A stretch of 64,000 bases of DNA from Myxococcales bacterium. Its GTDB lineage: Bacteria; Myxococcota_A; Bradymonadia; UBA7976; UBA1532. This document shows positions 36,765-47,629 of this stretch, piece after piece. The notes beneath the pieces were generated by a model. It did not search any database. It had not been told where the DNA came from and saw nothing but the letters and a program-made list of their open reading frames with translations. The translations under genes and the position numbers were made by a program. The DNA lies in assembly GCA_002731825.1 (NCBI GenBank), contig PCCS01000069.1, positions 1 to 64,000 of the forward strand, given 5' to 3'. Within the stretch, counting starts at the first letter, position 1, and every line of letters starts with the position of its first letter.

Positions 36765-37268
36765 TTAAAGGCCTTTTTTGGCGACGCGGACGGCCGGCAT
36801 TGACGACGTTGGTTCGGCGATGACTTCGAGGTGAATGGTCCAGGTCTTGGGTTCAGCGGTTCGTACGGGCGACAGGGTTTCACACGTCGGATGGCCGGCT
36901 TGACCCGATCGAAGCCAGCACACATAAAGTTCAAATTGTCTAGGCACGTCACAGTTGACATCGAACCTTAAATTAATGGTTCGAATCGTTGTCTCACCGT
37001 GTTTGAGGCCATGGGTCCAAATGGCCTTTGCGGATGATAGAATACTTGGATCAGAAAAGGCATGTTGGACGAGGGAGCGGTCGAGTAAAACGCCCATCTT
37101 GTAGCGTGCCGATATTGGGGGCTGAAGATGATTACTAAACCGGAATTTGAGGCTACAGACCGTCTGAGCATGAGCACACACAGTGGACGCGACCCCAATG
37201 CCGCATCCCAATGAGAGCGTGACGAAAAGCTTCAAAATTAAATGGCCGGCTGCTGAGTCTCTATCCAC
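36765..37268 (-). CDS. Secreted hypothetical protein
   Basis: 167 residues from a GTG at 37268; a TTG at 37235 would place the signal peptide (LKLFVTLSLGCGIGVASTVCAHAQ) directly at the N-terminus and is equally possible. The mature part has six cysteines, a beta-rich pattern and a terminal basic tail (RVAKKGL). No family is recognised. It lies 13 bp below the FG-GAP lipoprotein stop on the same strand, so the two are probably one transcript. Confidence 0.6.
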   Translation of the reverse strand: MDRDSAAGHLILKLFVTLSLGCGIGVASTVCAHAQTVCSLKFRFSNHLQPPISARYKMGVLLDRSLVQHAFSDPSILSSAKAIWTHGLKHGETTIRTINLRFDVNCDVPRQFELYVCWLRSGQAGHPTCETLSPVRTAEPKTWTIHLEVIAEPTSSMPAVRVAKKGL

Positions 37269-37281
37269 AACGTTGCTCTGG

Positions 37282-40200
37282 TTAATCCGTTAACAAGGGT
37301 GCCAAGTCGACCCAGTATGCGGAGCCATTATCTCGGCCGATACCGCCCCCCCTGGTCGCGCCCAAGATCATTGCCCTCTTATCCGGACTGATCGAGTTCG
37401 AATTTCGCTCACCCAAGAGGCTGCCTGGCCGATCTAATTCACCAATAATCAGGCCCTTTGGCTCTGGGTTAAGCTCACCATCAGCGTCAAATTGATAGAC
37501 TCTAAAAGTGGACACCGGCGCTCGGTCGTCGATGAAGTCCTTACTCGTTCCAACGCCGATCAATGAATCTGCAATGAACAGTCCCCGCCCGGTCTCGCTG
37601 CCTTCGAAGAGGCCGGGTATAAAACGATTTAGAGGCCCAGGTTCTGGCCACTGAGATATCAGATTGTTCGGTGCTTGACGCTCTAAGCTGACTAAGAATG
37701 AACCAGAGATGATATAGACGCCACCCGTCGTTTGGTTATCAAATCGAGCGTAAGGAGCCCCGATGGCGAGATCGCTTAGACCATCATTATCTAGGTCGCC
37801 TGCAGCCAGGGACGACCCCACCTGCATCCAGGGGATAGGGGCCGCAATTTTGGTGACCTCGGGACCCGATGGGCACGGAGATTCGCCAAACCCGTAAATG
37901 ATATGAACCGAACCTGCATAGGGGAATCCATCGGTGGCATCGGTGCGACCACCAACGGCGATTTCGTCACATCCGTCTGCGTTCAAATCATCGATAAAAG
38001 TCAATGAGAAGCCTAAGTGTGTGGCGTTACTTTCTCCATAATATTCGTAGCTTGGTTCGCAGATGACCGTCAGATGTTCAGGATGAGGATCGACTCGTCC
38101 TGTGACCATCGCGACCGAGCCAGCATCATTCCGACCATCCACATCCCGACGCCAAGACCCGATGGCCAGGTCGGCGCGTCCGTCGCCATTGAAATCATGG
38201 CCGCCGACGAGAGTCTCTGGCGCATCGTTTAATCCCAGGCCCCAGTAAACGAAGTCGGGTTCGAGATCAAATTTCTCTGGGCCACCAAGGAAAATATAGG
38301 TCCCACCCTGATCGTTTTGCCGAGGGCCACACTGACCGACCTCTATGTAGCGGTCATTCAACTCGTTAGGCCGATCATCGTTGTTTAGATGAAGAGCGAA
38401 ATCGTCAAACCCATCACCGTCAAAATCACCGATGGACGCGACCTGGCTTAGGATATCCCATCCCGTATGGCCTAGGAAGGCATCAATGCGACGGCCGGCC
38501 TCGAAATCACCTCGCGCTCGACCGGCGTAGAACCAGGCTTCACCGCTGCGAATCCCAATGTCTGGGTGCGTTGCATTGGCCGCCGCAACCAAGGCGTCGC
38601 CGAAACCGTCGCCATTGACATCACCGATCAATGCCACTCCGCTTCCAAAGAATGCGCCGCCAGGCTCTATGCCCATATCGAGCGGGTGAAACTGGTAACT
38701 GTCATCGGCGGCACTTTCCAAATGAAATGGTCGACCAACGTGTAGAAAATCCGTCCCACCATAATGAGTGACGGCTGCGAAATCCGGCCTGTCGTCGCCG
38801 TTGGTATCACCCAGGGGGGCAATGCCGACACCCAGCCGATATTGGTTTTCTAATCCCATGATTGTCACGGTCGGTTCACTGTCTGGTAGGTCGCCGATCC
38901 GCCCTGGGAAAACTGAGATTGAGCCCCGATCCCAAATATTGTCTGCATCAGCGTAGATGGCGCCGACGAGAAGGTCTGCCGGCGGCTGTCCATCGGCATC
39001 GGCGACGACCACCTCGAAGCCGAAATGATCATATGCACTGCCCGCTTGCGTCCAGTCGGCATCGGCCGATGATAGGACTTGAGGCTGGTCACCGGGCGGG
39101 ATGTCCCGTCCCCTATAGATGTGTGCGGCGCCTGTATTGACCAGTCCGTTCAAATCAGCTGCAAAGTGGCCAATAACCAAATCGGACTTATTGTCGCCAT
39201 CGATGTCTCCCATGGCGATTCGCCGGCCAAATTCGGGGTTCGTATTGACAGCCAAATCGCTTGTGATCCATAAGCTTGGCATCACATCAACACCTCCAAA
39301 GTCCAACCCTGACCCACGTCGCCCTCGATGAAGGAAGACATGTCCCTGGTTGCTATCGACCCAAGACAAACTGGACACGGCGATGTCACAAAGACCGTCA
39401 TCATCGAAGTCACCTGATGCAATGGAGTAGCCTAAGTGCATGCTTCGCAACAGTTGCCATTGGCCGTTGGCGTCCGGTAGTCGGCCCGGGACGATCTGGT
39501 CCGGTGTATGTAGATAACCATCCTGATGGCCCAAATGAATGACCACGGCTCCGTGATCCCATTGAACCGGCTGTTCATTTCGATCCTCATAGGCTCTCGC
39601 GCCCACAGCGATGTCCATATAACCGTCGCCATTGAAGTCACATGCGGTCAGACTGAAGCCAAATTCCAGATCAACATTCGTGCCGTTAATGGTGGTAGAG
39701 GGCTCAGCTGCAAACAGGCCATTGGCCTCGCCTAAATGAATCATCACACTGCCGCTATTACGGCCGTTTGCATCTGCATACCGAACACCATAAATCAGAT
39801 CAGGACGCCCATCGCCATCGACGTCGCTGATGGTGATGCCGCGACCGAGTTCATCTTCGCGATTCTCGCTTGTGATGGTCTGGCTGGGCTCGGGACCAAA
39901 TTGCCCTTCGTTCGACAAGAAGAGGGCAATTTCGCCGCCGTTATAGGCCTCGACATCAGATTCTGCTTTTGCGACCACAAAATCAGAGACACCGTCTCCA
40001 TTTAAATCCCCCGTTTGAATGACTCGTTCGGACAGCGTGTGATCATTGATGGGATTGGATTCGGCTTCGAGACTCTTCATAACGACCACTGTAAAACGCG
40101 TTTGACGCTGACCGAATTGATCGTGTGCGGTGACTGAATACGCGCCAGGGAGAGCCCCGTTAAAGCGCTCTCCATCCCAATCCAGGCCATCTTGCGTCTC

Positions 40201-41097
40201 GAACCGATAGAGACCACTGCCACCGGAGATTTCGACTCGGCCAAAGACACCTTCCGGGATGTAGGTCACCTGCGGTGATACCGACAGAATGACCTCGTCC
40301 TCGACACGTAAAACAATGGTCTTTTCGTCTAGCGTGCCTAAATCGATGACCTTGAGTATGTCGACACCTGACGCTCGCCCAGCTCGATATCTCAATCCGT
40401 CTACAAGAGAGCCACCACTGCGATTCGAGACGATATCAAGGGCGTAAATTCCTGAGCCGAATTGTGCGTCAAATTCGATTTCATCGTTTGGTTCTAAAAC
40501 GGGGTTGTCGGGAACAGTGATCATCGGTCGTACGACGCGAAGTTCCGCTTCCGCTTGGCCGATACAACCAAGATCAGTCACACGGATGCGATCCATGACA
40601 TCAACCGTATCGCCCGCGAGATAGGTCCCGGTCGTCTCATTGAGGAGCGCGCCTGAGCGGTTCTCGACGAGTTCGAACTGCCAGGAACCCGTGCCTCCGG
40701 AGACATCTATTCGAGTCAGTTCATATGGGGAAATTGCGCTGCGCCCAAGGTTGATTTCGAGACTTGGATCACAGGGCATGGGTCCGAGATCTGCCTGCGG
40801 TCGTGCGTCGACTTCGCCACCGCTGGCGTCCTCAGGGATCCAAACATCTGATGGGGGCAGGGTATCGGTGATCCCTTCATCGAGAGCGCCAGCTTGAGAA
40901 TCGTTTGTCTCGGGGCAGACGACACGCCATTCATCGGGACCGACCCGTTCAGCCAAACACCCCAATCCGACATCTGGAAAGTCACTGGATGGCTGGGGGG
41001 GGAGCTGTTGGTCTTGGGTACAGCCCAAGACCAAGAGAAGACCCAGGGCAACACAGGTGTAGATCAGCTGGAAACACACAGACGTATACTCTTTCAA
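37282..41097 (-). CDS. Large FG-GAP/VCBS-repeat lipoprotein
   Basis: 1271 residues from a TTG at 41097. I chose it because GGGGAGGG lies just upstream and the signal (MKEYTSVCFQLIYTCVALGLLLVLGC) then starts at the N-terminus; the GTG at 41148 would bury it. After a short linker and two or three Ig-like or cadherin-like beta domains (about 100-360), roughly 12 FG-GAP repeats follow, each with DxNxDGxxD Ca-binding loops (GDLNGDGVSDFVVAK, GDIDGDNKSDLVIGH, GDFDGDGFDDFALH). Such repeats fold as integrin-alpha-like beta-propellers on the cell surface and are linked to adhesion or glycan binding. The number of blades suggests two propellers. Confidence 0.9.
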   Translation of the reverse strand: MKEYTSVCFQLIYTCVALGLLLVLGCTQDQQLPPQPSSDFPDVGLGCLAERVGPDEWRVVCPETNDSQAGALDEGITDTLPPSDVWIPEDASGGEVDARPQADLGPMPCDPSLEINLGRSAISPYELTRIDVSGGTGSWQFELVENRSGALLNETTGTYLAGDTVDVMDRIRVTDLGCIGQAEAELRVVRPMITVPDNPVLEPNDEIEFDAQFGSGIYALDIVSNRSGGSLVDGLRYRAGRASGVDILKVIDLGTLDEKTIVLRVEDEVILSVSPQVTYIPEGVFGRVEISGGSGLYRFETQDGLDWDGERFNGALPGAYSVTAHDQFGQRQTRFTVVVMKSLEAESNPINDHTLSERVIQTGDLNGDGVSDFVVAKAESDVEAYNGGEIALFLSNEGQFGPEPSQTITSENREDELGRGITISDVDGDGRPDLIYGVRYADANGRNSGSVMIHLGEANGLFAAEPSTTINGTNVDLEFGFSLTACDFNGDGYMDIAVGARAYEDRNEQPVQWDHGAVVIHLGHQDGYLHTPDQIVPGRLPDANGQWQLLRSMHLGYSIASGDFDDDGLCDIAVSSLSWVDSNQGHVFLHRGRRGSGLDFGGVDVMPSLWITSDLAVNTNPEFGRRIAMGDIDGDNKSDLVIGHFAADLNGLVNTGAAHIYRGRDIPPGDQPQVLSSADADWTQAGSAYDHFGFEVVVADADGQPPADLLVGAIYADADNIWDRGSISVFPGRIGDLPDSEPTVTIMGLENQYRLGVGIAPLGDTNGDDRPDFAAVTHYGGTDFLHVGRPFHLESAADDSYQFHPLDMGIEPGGAFFGSGVALIGDVNGDGFGDALVAAANATHPDIGIRSGEAWFYAGRARGDFEAGRRIDAFLGHTGWDILSQVASIGDFDGDGFDDFALHLNNDDRPNELNDRYIEVGQCGPRQNDQGGTYIFLGGPEKFDLEPDFVYWGLGLNDAPETLVGGHDFNGDGRADLAIGSWRRDVDGRNDAGSVAMVTGRVDPHPEHLTVICEPSYEYYGESNATHLGFSLTFIDDLNADGCDEIAVGGRTDATDGFPYAGSVHIIYGFGESPCPSGPEVTKIAAPIPWMQVGSSLAAGDLDNDGLSDLAIGAPYARFDNQTTGGVYIISGSFLVSLERQAPNNLISQWPEPGPLNRFIPGLFEGSETGRGLFIADSLIGVGTSKDFIDDRAPVSTFRVYQFDADGELNPEPKGLIIGELDRPGSLLGERNSNSISPDKRAMILGATRGGGIGRDNGSAYWVDLAPLLTD

Positions 41098-41272
41098 ACT
41101 CGCAGCCCTCCCCAAAAAAATCGCCCACGACCAGCGCGTGTTATACACCCAGCGCGTCCCTCAGTTCATTCGTCGCTCAAAGGGCAAACTCTTCGAAGAC
41201 GGCACAAGAGGGTTGAACGGAGTCCGAAGCTGTTTCATAAACACGGAACCGATCTAGGAGAAAGATACTGTC

Positions 41273-41629
41273 GTGCCGACAATTGTGCAACTCGCAGCGG
41301 CCCAACTTGATGCCTATAACCGAGCTGACCTTGATGCCTTCGTTGAGTGCTATCATCCAGAGGTCGTCGTGTTCGATGGGCAAACACAGCTGTTGGCGGG
41401 CCGAGAGGCCTTTCGAGACCGCTACCAAAGCCTATTTAAGAGTGCTGGTTTCGGGGCCGACGTCCACCAAAGAATGAGTCTTGGACGGCACTGCATCGAT
41501 GCTGAGTGTTGGTGGCGGTTAGACGGTGAATCTGGTGTTCGAAGAACCGGTCATGTTCTTGTTCGGTACAGGGAGCGTGACGGCTTTATTGACTTGGTTC
41601 AATTCTTGAGCGAACAAGATGAGACTTAG
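41273..41629 (+). CDS. NTF2-like/SnoaL-like protein
   Basis: 118 residues from a GTG at 41273 with TAGGAGAAAG ahead of it. The pattern LAAAQLDAYNRADLDAFVECYHPEVVVFDG, then REAFRDRYQSLF, is the classic helix-helix-strand start of the SnoaL/steroid delta-isomerase NTF2-like fold. The ending beta hairpin has VLVRYRERDGFIDLVQF. These domains act as isomerases, cyclases or as small ligand binders; the active residues cannot be assigned. Divergent from the FG-GAP gene. Confidence 0.82.
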   Translation: MPTIVQLAAAQLDAYNRADLDAFVECYHPEVVVFDGQTQLLAGREAFRDRYQSLFKSAGFGADVHQRMSLGRHCIDAECWWRLDGESGVRRTGHVLVRYRERDGFIDLVQFLSEQDET

Positions 41630-41738
41630 GTGAAGACCGTGTGCAAAACCGCATTGAATGACCTGTTAAGGCAAAGATGTAGGTTTGCTTCATCATTAAT
41701 GTCCGCGCTTGAGTGGACGGGGAATCGGAGGTGGCTAA

Positions 41739-42446
41739 ATGGTTCTTGAGGCCGTCAACTTAGTCAAAGATTATGGCGAACACCGCGCGTTAAAAGGACT
41801 CAATCTAAAGATTGATGCCGGTGAGGTTTTTTGTCTTCTCGGTGCCAATGGGGCCGGTAAAACAACGACGATACAGCTTTTCTTGGGCTTTATTGAGCCG
41901 ACCGCCGGTCTTGCGAAAATCAAGGGCCATGTCGTGAAGGATAGCCCAGTCGAAACAAAACGAGCTCTTGCCTACATCCCCGAAAACGTGATGCTTTACC
42001 CGACACTGAGTGGTTTGGAGAACCTTAGGTATTTTACTGTTCTGGCCGGGATAGCGGAGCAGGGCCCATCTGTGTATAGACAGACTCTAATGGACGCGGG
42101 ACTCCCTGAATTTGCCGTGGACAAGCCCGTTGGGACCTATTCAAAAGGGATGCGACAGAAAGTGGGCATCGCCATGGCCATCGCCAGGAAGGCAGAATTG
42201 TTACTTTTAGATGAGCCGACATCAGGTCTAGATCCTAAGGCCTCAAATGAGTTTTCTCAGCTGGTCACGCGACTTCGCGATGAGGGGGTGGCGGTCTTGA
42301 TGGCGACCCATGATTTGTTTCGTTCACGAGAGATTGCAACCCGAATCGGGATTATGAAGCAGGGTGTATTGGTCGATCAATTCGCCGCAGCCGATGTCAG
42401 TCACCAAGACCTGGAGCGCATTTACTTGGAACACATGCGGGATTAA
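41739..42446 (+). CDS. ABC transporter ATP-binding protein
   Basis: 235 residues. Walker A is GANGAGKTT with Lys41, the Q-loop follows in FLGFIEP, the signature is YSKGMRQK and Walker B with the catalytic Glu is LLLLDEPTSGLDP; the switch His is in MATHD. It pairs with two ABC-2-type permeases directly downstream (5-bp gap, then 8-bp overlap), so the three form one exporter operon. GGAGGTGG precedes the ATG. It is of the NosF/CcmA-like group that drives export of unknown cargo such as copper-maturation factors, lipids or peptides. Confidence 0.95.
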   Translation: MVLEAVNLVKDYGEHRALKGLNLKIDAGEVFCLLGANGAGKTTTIQLFLGFIEPTAGLAKIKGHVVKDSPVETKRALAYIPENVMLYPTLSGLENLRYFTVLAGIAEQGPSVYRQTLMDAGLPEFAVDKPVGTYSKGMRQKVGIAMAIARKAELLLLDEPTSGLDPKASNEFSQLVTRLRDEGVAVLMATHDLFRSREIATRIGIMKQGVLVDQFAAADVSHQDLERIYLEHMRD

Positions 42447-42451
42447 TCACG

Positions 42452-43888
42452 ATGGCCACCCGTTCAATGATAGCAACCATACTTCGTAAAGAAGTCGTCG
42501 AGATCGTCCGTGATGGGCGTTTGCGCTTACTGGCCGCCTTGATGATGATCCTAGCTTCGGCCGCCCTGGCTTTCGGTGTGCACCAGGCGAACAAAGAGCG
42601 TGCGGCTCGAGATGCAGCCCAGAGCCGTGCGACAGCGCAGTGGACCGACCAAGGAAAGAAAAATCCTCACGTCGCGGCCCATTATGGCACCCACGTATTT
42701 GCGCCGGCAAATGTAACGACAGCCATCGACCCTGGTGTATCAAGTTACTTAGGGCGTTCTATCAAAATAGAAGCTCATAAAAGAAATTTTGCAGCCCATT
42801 CTAAAGCACAGGATTCCGGATCTCATGTTCAATTAGGGGCCTTTTCAGTGGCAACGATTTTGCTGCAATTGATGCCCCTTCTGATCATTGCACTGGGCTA
42901 CGGAACCTGGAGCCGAGAGCGCGAGCGTGGCACCTTACGACAGCTGCTGAGCACGGGTGTTCGTCGACGCGATTTGTTTTGGGGCAAGCTCCTGGGACTC
43001 GGGACGATCATCGGTGCTTTGCTCGTACCAGCGGGCTGTGTGATCGTGATTGTTCTCTGGTTTCTAAGTGGGGGGATCGAGGCTGTTTTTACACGCCTAA
43101 TGGCATTGGTCCTATCCTACCTCATCTATTTCTCGATTTTCGGTGCCTTGACGATTTTTGCATCGGCCGTGTGTCGGCACTCTCGGACAGCCCTTGTGTT
43201 GATGATCGGACTTTGGGGCTTTTTCTGTCTGGTCATTCCGCGGGTTGCCACCGAAGTCGCAGGGTCCGTTCAACCCCTCATCAGCGAGGCGGAATTTACG
43301 CGGCGAGTCGAGCAAAGCTTGAAGACGGGAATCGACGGAAAAGCCGAGCGTGATTCAGCAGTCGACGCGATTATGAAAGATTTACTCGCCGAAGACGGTT
43401 TTGCTGACGCGGGCCTCATGCTCGACCCGGCGGTGGCGCGAGGTGCGGAACTCAGAGCCGAGGCCGCCTGGGAGGACATGGTTTTTGACCACCATGTCAC
43501 TGAGCTGAACAGGACCATGCAAAACCAGGAAAACTGGGTGTCTCGTTTAGGGTTACTCTCGCCTTTTGTGTCTATGCGCACACTCTCTGCTGGGCTTTGT
43601 GGGACAGATCTCAATCACCATATTCACTTCGGCGATTACACGGAACATTGGCGAAAACGATTTGTGGGCTTGCTGAATCAGGCATTTGCTGAACGGTCGG
43701 GAGAGGATGGCTGGGCCTATAAGGCAGGTCCTGACCTTTGGAAGAACGCACCGCCCTTCGAGTATGCCTCACCCGGTTTAATGTTTATTTGGCATCGCCA
43801 CGGATTGAGTCTCATGTACCTTCTGGGTTGGCTTGTCATCGCCCTCATTTTAGCGGCTCGCGCCTCTGCTCGTGTAAAGGTTGTCTGA
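42452..43888 (+). CDS. ABC-2-type permease (DUF3526-like), first subunit
   Basis: 478 residues. One hydrophobic helix near the N-terminus (LLAALMMILASAALAFG) is followed by an external loop of about 100 residues. Five or so helices then follow (about 130-290), with GYGTWSRERERGTLRQLLSTGV, the cytoplasmic coupling motif of ABC-2 permeases. A second external domain of about 150 residues (SLKTGIDGKAERD...) precedes the last helix. This layout is that of the NosY/DUF3526 permeases. The 3' end overlaps the next permease gene by 8 bp. Confidence 0.88.
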   Translation: MATRSMIATILRKEVVEIVRDGRLRLLAALMMILASAALAFGVHQANKERAARDAAQSRATAQWTDQGKKNPHVAAHYGTHVFAPANVTTAIDPGVSSYLGRSIKIEAHKRNFAAHSKAQDSGSHVQLGAFSVATILLQLMPLLIIALGYGTWSRERERGTLRQLLSTGVRRRDLFWGKLLGLGTIIGALLVPAGCVIVIVLWFLSGGIEAVFTRLMALVLSYLIYFSIFGALTIFASAVCRHSRTALVLMIGLWGFFCLVIPRVATEVAGSVQPLISEAEFTRRVEQSLKTGIDGKAERDSAVDAIMKDLLAEDGFADAGLMLDPAVARGAELRAEAAWEDMVFDHHVTELNRTMQNQENWVSRLGLLSPFVSMRTLSAGLCGTDLNHHIHFGDYTEHWRKRFVGLLNQAFAERSGEDGWAYKAGPDLWKNAPPFEYASPGLMFIWHRHGLSLMYLLGWLVIALILAARASARVKVV

Positions 43889-45305
43889 GATGTGGCAAAC
43901 GGTCTTTAAGCTTGAATGGACGCTGATGAAGCGCGACCGCTCCGTTGTTCTCGTACTCGGCTTGTTTACTTTAGCCCTGATTGCCGCGGCACTGATCGGG
44001 GGACATCATACCGGCAAAATCATAGATGGGCTCTCGGACTCATCTGCGCAGAGTGAGGCTCAGATTACTCAGCTCAAAGGTACTTTGGCGGAGTTGAATC
44101 AAACAAATGCACCCATGACCTCAAAAGACCCGAGAGATCCGCTATGGATGGGTCAAGACGGCATGGCGCCCTTTGTGTATCTGCCCGCACGGCCATTGTC
44201 GGCGTTGGCCGTTGGACAGCGGGACCTATTGCCACAAGCAATGATCGTCAATACGGATGCCCATCTCAGTGAAGCCCGCGAGGTGGAAACATCACTCAAA
44301 GGACCGACCCGATTAATGACCGGCGCATTTGACCTCGCATTTCTATTCGTGGTGCTGTTCCCCCTTGTGGTCATCGCTTTATCCTATGAGCTTCTGAGTG
44401 GTGAGAGAGAGCGGGGGACTTTAGCCATGTTACTCGCCCAGCCTATCTCACAGCTGACCTTGGTCCTTGGAAAGGCGGCTGCGAGAGCCTTGGTCTTATG
44501 TATGGTCAGCTTACTCTTCATGTTCATTGGACTCGTTCTATCTGGCGTTGATTTGTCGTTGAGCGAGACGTGGTCGTCCATGGCGAGCCTTGCACTGGTT
44601 CTCGTCTCGTGGACCTTTATTTGGTTTGCCGCCTCGGTTTTCATTAATTCGTTTGCCCTGGCCTCTGCAACCAATGCTTTGATCCTCGTGGGGACATGGT
44701 TGGTCTTCGTGGTGATTGTTCCCGGACTCAGTCAGGTTGCCGCAGACGTCATTTATCCGCCCCCATCAGGCGTTCACTTGATGCATGAATCCCGTGAGGC
44801 GACTCAGGTGGCCAAAGCTAAATTGGACGCGATGACTGGCACTCACGAAAAGAAGGAGAAGGACAAGACCTTCGCCAAGCGTCTCATCGAAGTCCAAGAA
44901 CAATTGGCTTTGAAGATGAAACCGATCCTTGATGAGGCGCATGCGGAACACGCCGCGCGCCGCTCAATGCTAAGAACTCTCAGCTTCGCATCGCCGGCGA
45001 TGTTGTTACAAAACGCCCTTGAAGACATCGCCGGGAGTGGTGTCGCTCGCCATGTAGATTTCGATGAACAAGTCGACGGTTTTCATGAGCGGTATCGAGC
45101 TCATTTTGTCACCTTGATCAAATCAGCTAAACGGCTTGCGACCTCCGACGTAGATGCCGCACCCGTATTCCAATATCGTGCTGAGAGTCCAGGCGCACGC
45201 GTCGCGCGCATCGGACAGGCTGTCATGGCGATGGTGCTGGTCACGCTGTTTTTGCTCGGCCTATCCTTGGCTCGATTACGGCGAATTGGGCGTCTGACCA
45301 ATTAG
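43881..45305 (+). CDS. ABC-2-type permease (DUF3526-like), second subunit
   Basis: 474 residues, with the same architecture as the gene before it: an N-terminal helix (VLVLGLFTLALIAAALIGG), a large outer loop, a membrane core with ELLSGERERGTLAMLLAQPI, a charged coiled region (AKLDAMTGTHEKKEKDKTF), and a last helix near the end (AVMAMVLVTLFLLGLSLARL). The two permeases are likely to make a heterodimer. The gene ends 5 bp from the convergent FKBP gene. Confidence 0.88.
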   Translation: MSEMWQTVFKLEWTLMKRDRSVVLVLGLFTLALIAAALIGGHHTGKIIDGLSDSSAQSEAQITQLKGTLAELNQTNAPMTSKDPRDPLWMGQDGMAPFVYLPARPLSALAVGQRDLLPQAMIVNTDAHLSEAREVETSLKGPTRLMTGAFDLAFLFVVLFPLVVIALSYELLSGERERGTLAMLLAQPISQLTLVLGKAAARALVLCMVSLLFMFIGLVLSGVDLSLSETWSSMASLALVLVSWTFIWFAASVFINSFALASATNALILVGTWLVFVVIVPGLSQVAADVIYPPPSGVHLMHESREATQVAKAKLDAMTGTHEKKEKDKTFAKRLIEVQEQLALKMKPILDEAHAEHAARRSMLRTLSFASPAMLLQNALEDIAGSGVARHVDFDEQVDGFHERYRAHFVTLIKSAKRLATSDVDAAPVFQYRAESPGARVARIGQAVMAMVLVTLFLLGLSLARLRRIGRLTN

Positions 45306-45310
45306 AGTCG

Positions 45311-46012
<702 letters not shown>

Positions 46013-46214
46013 TGTCTTGAACCTCACTTGCCTGTACTGAGAAGATTGCTTGGCTGCACATATCATGACCATCGCTTATGAATCTAGACTCTGGTGTACT
46101 TGGAGCGGATACGCTGGCAAATTTAAGTAGAGGGGGCGGGGGTGAGATACCACGATTACCAAGTCGGCCAGTGGGGCCAAATGGGTTTTGTATACGCTGA
46201 ATGGGAACAGCCAC

Positions 46215-47561
46215 ATGGATGATCCAAGACGGGTCGCTGTCATCGGCTCAGGGCCAGCGGGTGCGGCTGCGGCACAGACGTTAGCTGATGCGGGTTTCTC
46301 GGTGACCGTATTTGAGCGGGATATGGCCATCGGCGGACGAACTCAGACGTATCGAGCGGACGGCTATCAACTGGATACCGGCGCTGCATTCATTACCAAT
46401 TTCTATCCCCGCGTCTGGGGCCTCGCCACCACTTTGGGTTATGAGAGCGAGATCTGTCAGTTGAATCGAGTGACCGGATTGTCCCATGACGGTCGAATGG
46501 CAACCCTAGACATCGGCTCTCCGTGGAGCTTTTTTTCGTTTCCTTTCGTCAAGCTCGTCGACAAATTGAAGATGTTGCTCTGGACCTTAGGTTTGTTTTT
46601 TAAACGGAAGACACTCGACATTGGACAACCCTCAACCCTTGTCGCCTATGACTCAGAGACCGTCTCAGACTTCGTCAAGCGGACACTCAACGAGAGAATC
46701 TTAGATTTCCTGGTCCGGCCAGGCATTGAGCCCTTTTGGTATTTTTCATGTGATGACGTATCAGCTGGTTTAGCGGCCGGGCTGACGGCTCATGCACCGG
46801 GGGCGCGCTTTTACTACTTTAAAGATGGAATCGACCGGGTCAGCCACCACCTGTTAGCGAAGACCACCGTCAAGACCGGTACGACGGTTAAATCGGTCAT
46901 GTCCCGTGTTGGTGGCGTTCGACTATCAATTGAAGGTGAGGGCACAACATTCGAACAGGACTTTGCTGCAGTCATTATTGCGACGACCGCCAACGTGGCT
47001 GTTGAGCTCATCGGAGATGCTTGGACGGACCTTGGTGTTGATGCAAGCTGCCACGCTTTCATCGAGACCCAGAGATATGTTGCCAATATCCATGTGGCTT
47101 TCATCATCGAGCGGTTGGCTGAACGCCCACAGATAAGCTCACTTTTTCCAGTTGGCCCGGGACGGCATTCGTTGGCAGCCCTTTCCTTTCATGGGGTGAA
47201 AGACAAAAACGCTGTGTCTATGAGTCACGAATTGATCAGCGTCTACCTATCCGACGAGGAAAGTTGGCGCTTGATGACGCTCGATGATGAAACGACGTCT
47301 CGCCGATGCTATGAGCTGGCGCAGACAGTCTACCCAAACCTGCCAGACGCCTATTCTGTTTTTAAAATCACTCGCCGCCCCTATGCGATTCCCATTCATG
47401 AGGTAGGCCGCTACCGAAAAGCAGCCCTCGTGAATCAAGGACAGAAGACGACCTCCAGCTCGGTTTTATTCTGTGGAGATTATCTTGCTACGGCGACTGT
47501 TGACGGCGCGATTCACAGCGGCCAATTGGCAGCGGAGACCTTGATCCAACGGGTTCTTTAG
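46215..47561 (+). CDS. PPOX/amine-oxidase-like FAD-dependent oxidoreductase
   Basis: 448 residues from the ATG at 46215; an ATG at 46188 is also in frame. VAVIGSGPAGAAAAQTLADAGFSVTVFERD is the N-terminal FAD Rossmann motif and GGRTQTYRADGYQLDTGAAFI the second, as in protoporphyrinogen oxidase and phytoene desaturase relatives. The C-terminal FAD closure is VLFCGDYLATATVDGAIHSG. A central hydrophobic stretch (WSFFSFPFVKLVDKLKMLLWTLGLFF) may touch the membrane. Substrate is not clear; carotenoid, porphyrin or sterol are all possible. Followed 68 bp later by the nuclease-like gene. Confidence 0.85.
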   Translation: MDDPRRVAVIGSGPAGAAAAQTLADAGFSVTVFERDMAIGGRTQTYRADGYQLDTGAAFITNFYPRVWGLATTLGYESEICQLNRVTGLSHDGRMATLDIGSPWSFFSFPFVKLVDKLKMLLWTLGLFFKRKTLDIGQPSTLVAYDSETVSDFVKRTLNERILDFLVRPGIEPFWYFSCDDVSAGLAAGLTAHAPGARFYYFKDGIDRVSHHLLAKTTVKTGTTVKSVMSRVGGVRLSIEGEGTTFEQDFAAVIIATTANVAVELIGDAWTDLGVDASCHAFIETQRYVANIHVAFIIERLAERPQISSLFPVGPGRHSLAALSFHGVKDKNAVSMSHELISVYLSDEESWRLMTLDDETTSRRCYELAQTVYPNLPDAYSVFKITRRPYAIPIHEVGRYRKAALVNQGQKTTSSSVLFCGDYLATATVDGAIHSGQLAAETLIQRVL

Positions 47562-47629
47562 TGATGGCTGGCAGCCACATTTATGGCATCATATTTCGAC
47601 TGTGAGAGATGCAAAAGGAGGCACCGTCC

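Noticed and set aside
36766-36778. AAAGGCCTTT plus T run as a terminator between convergent genes
   Set aside because: The palindrome has no loop, so it cannot form a hairpin terminator, and it lies within the coding end of the minus-strand gene.
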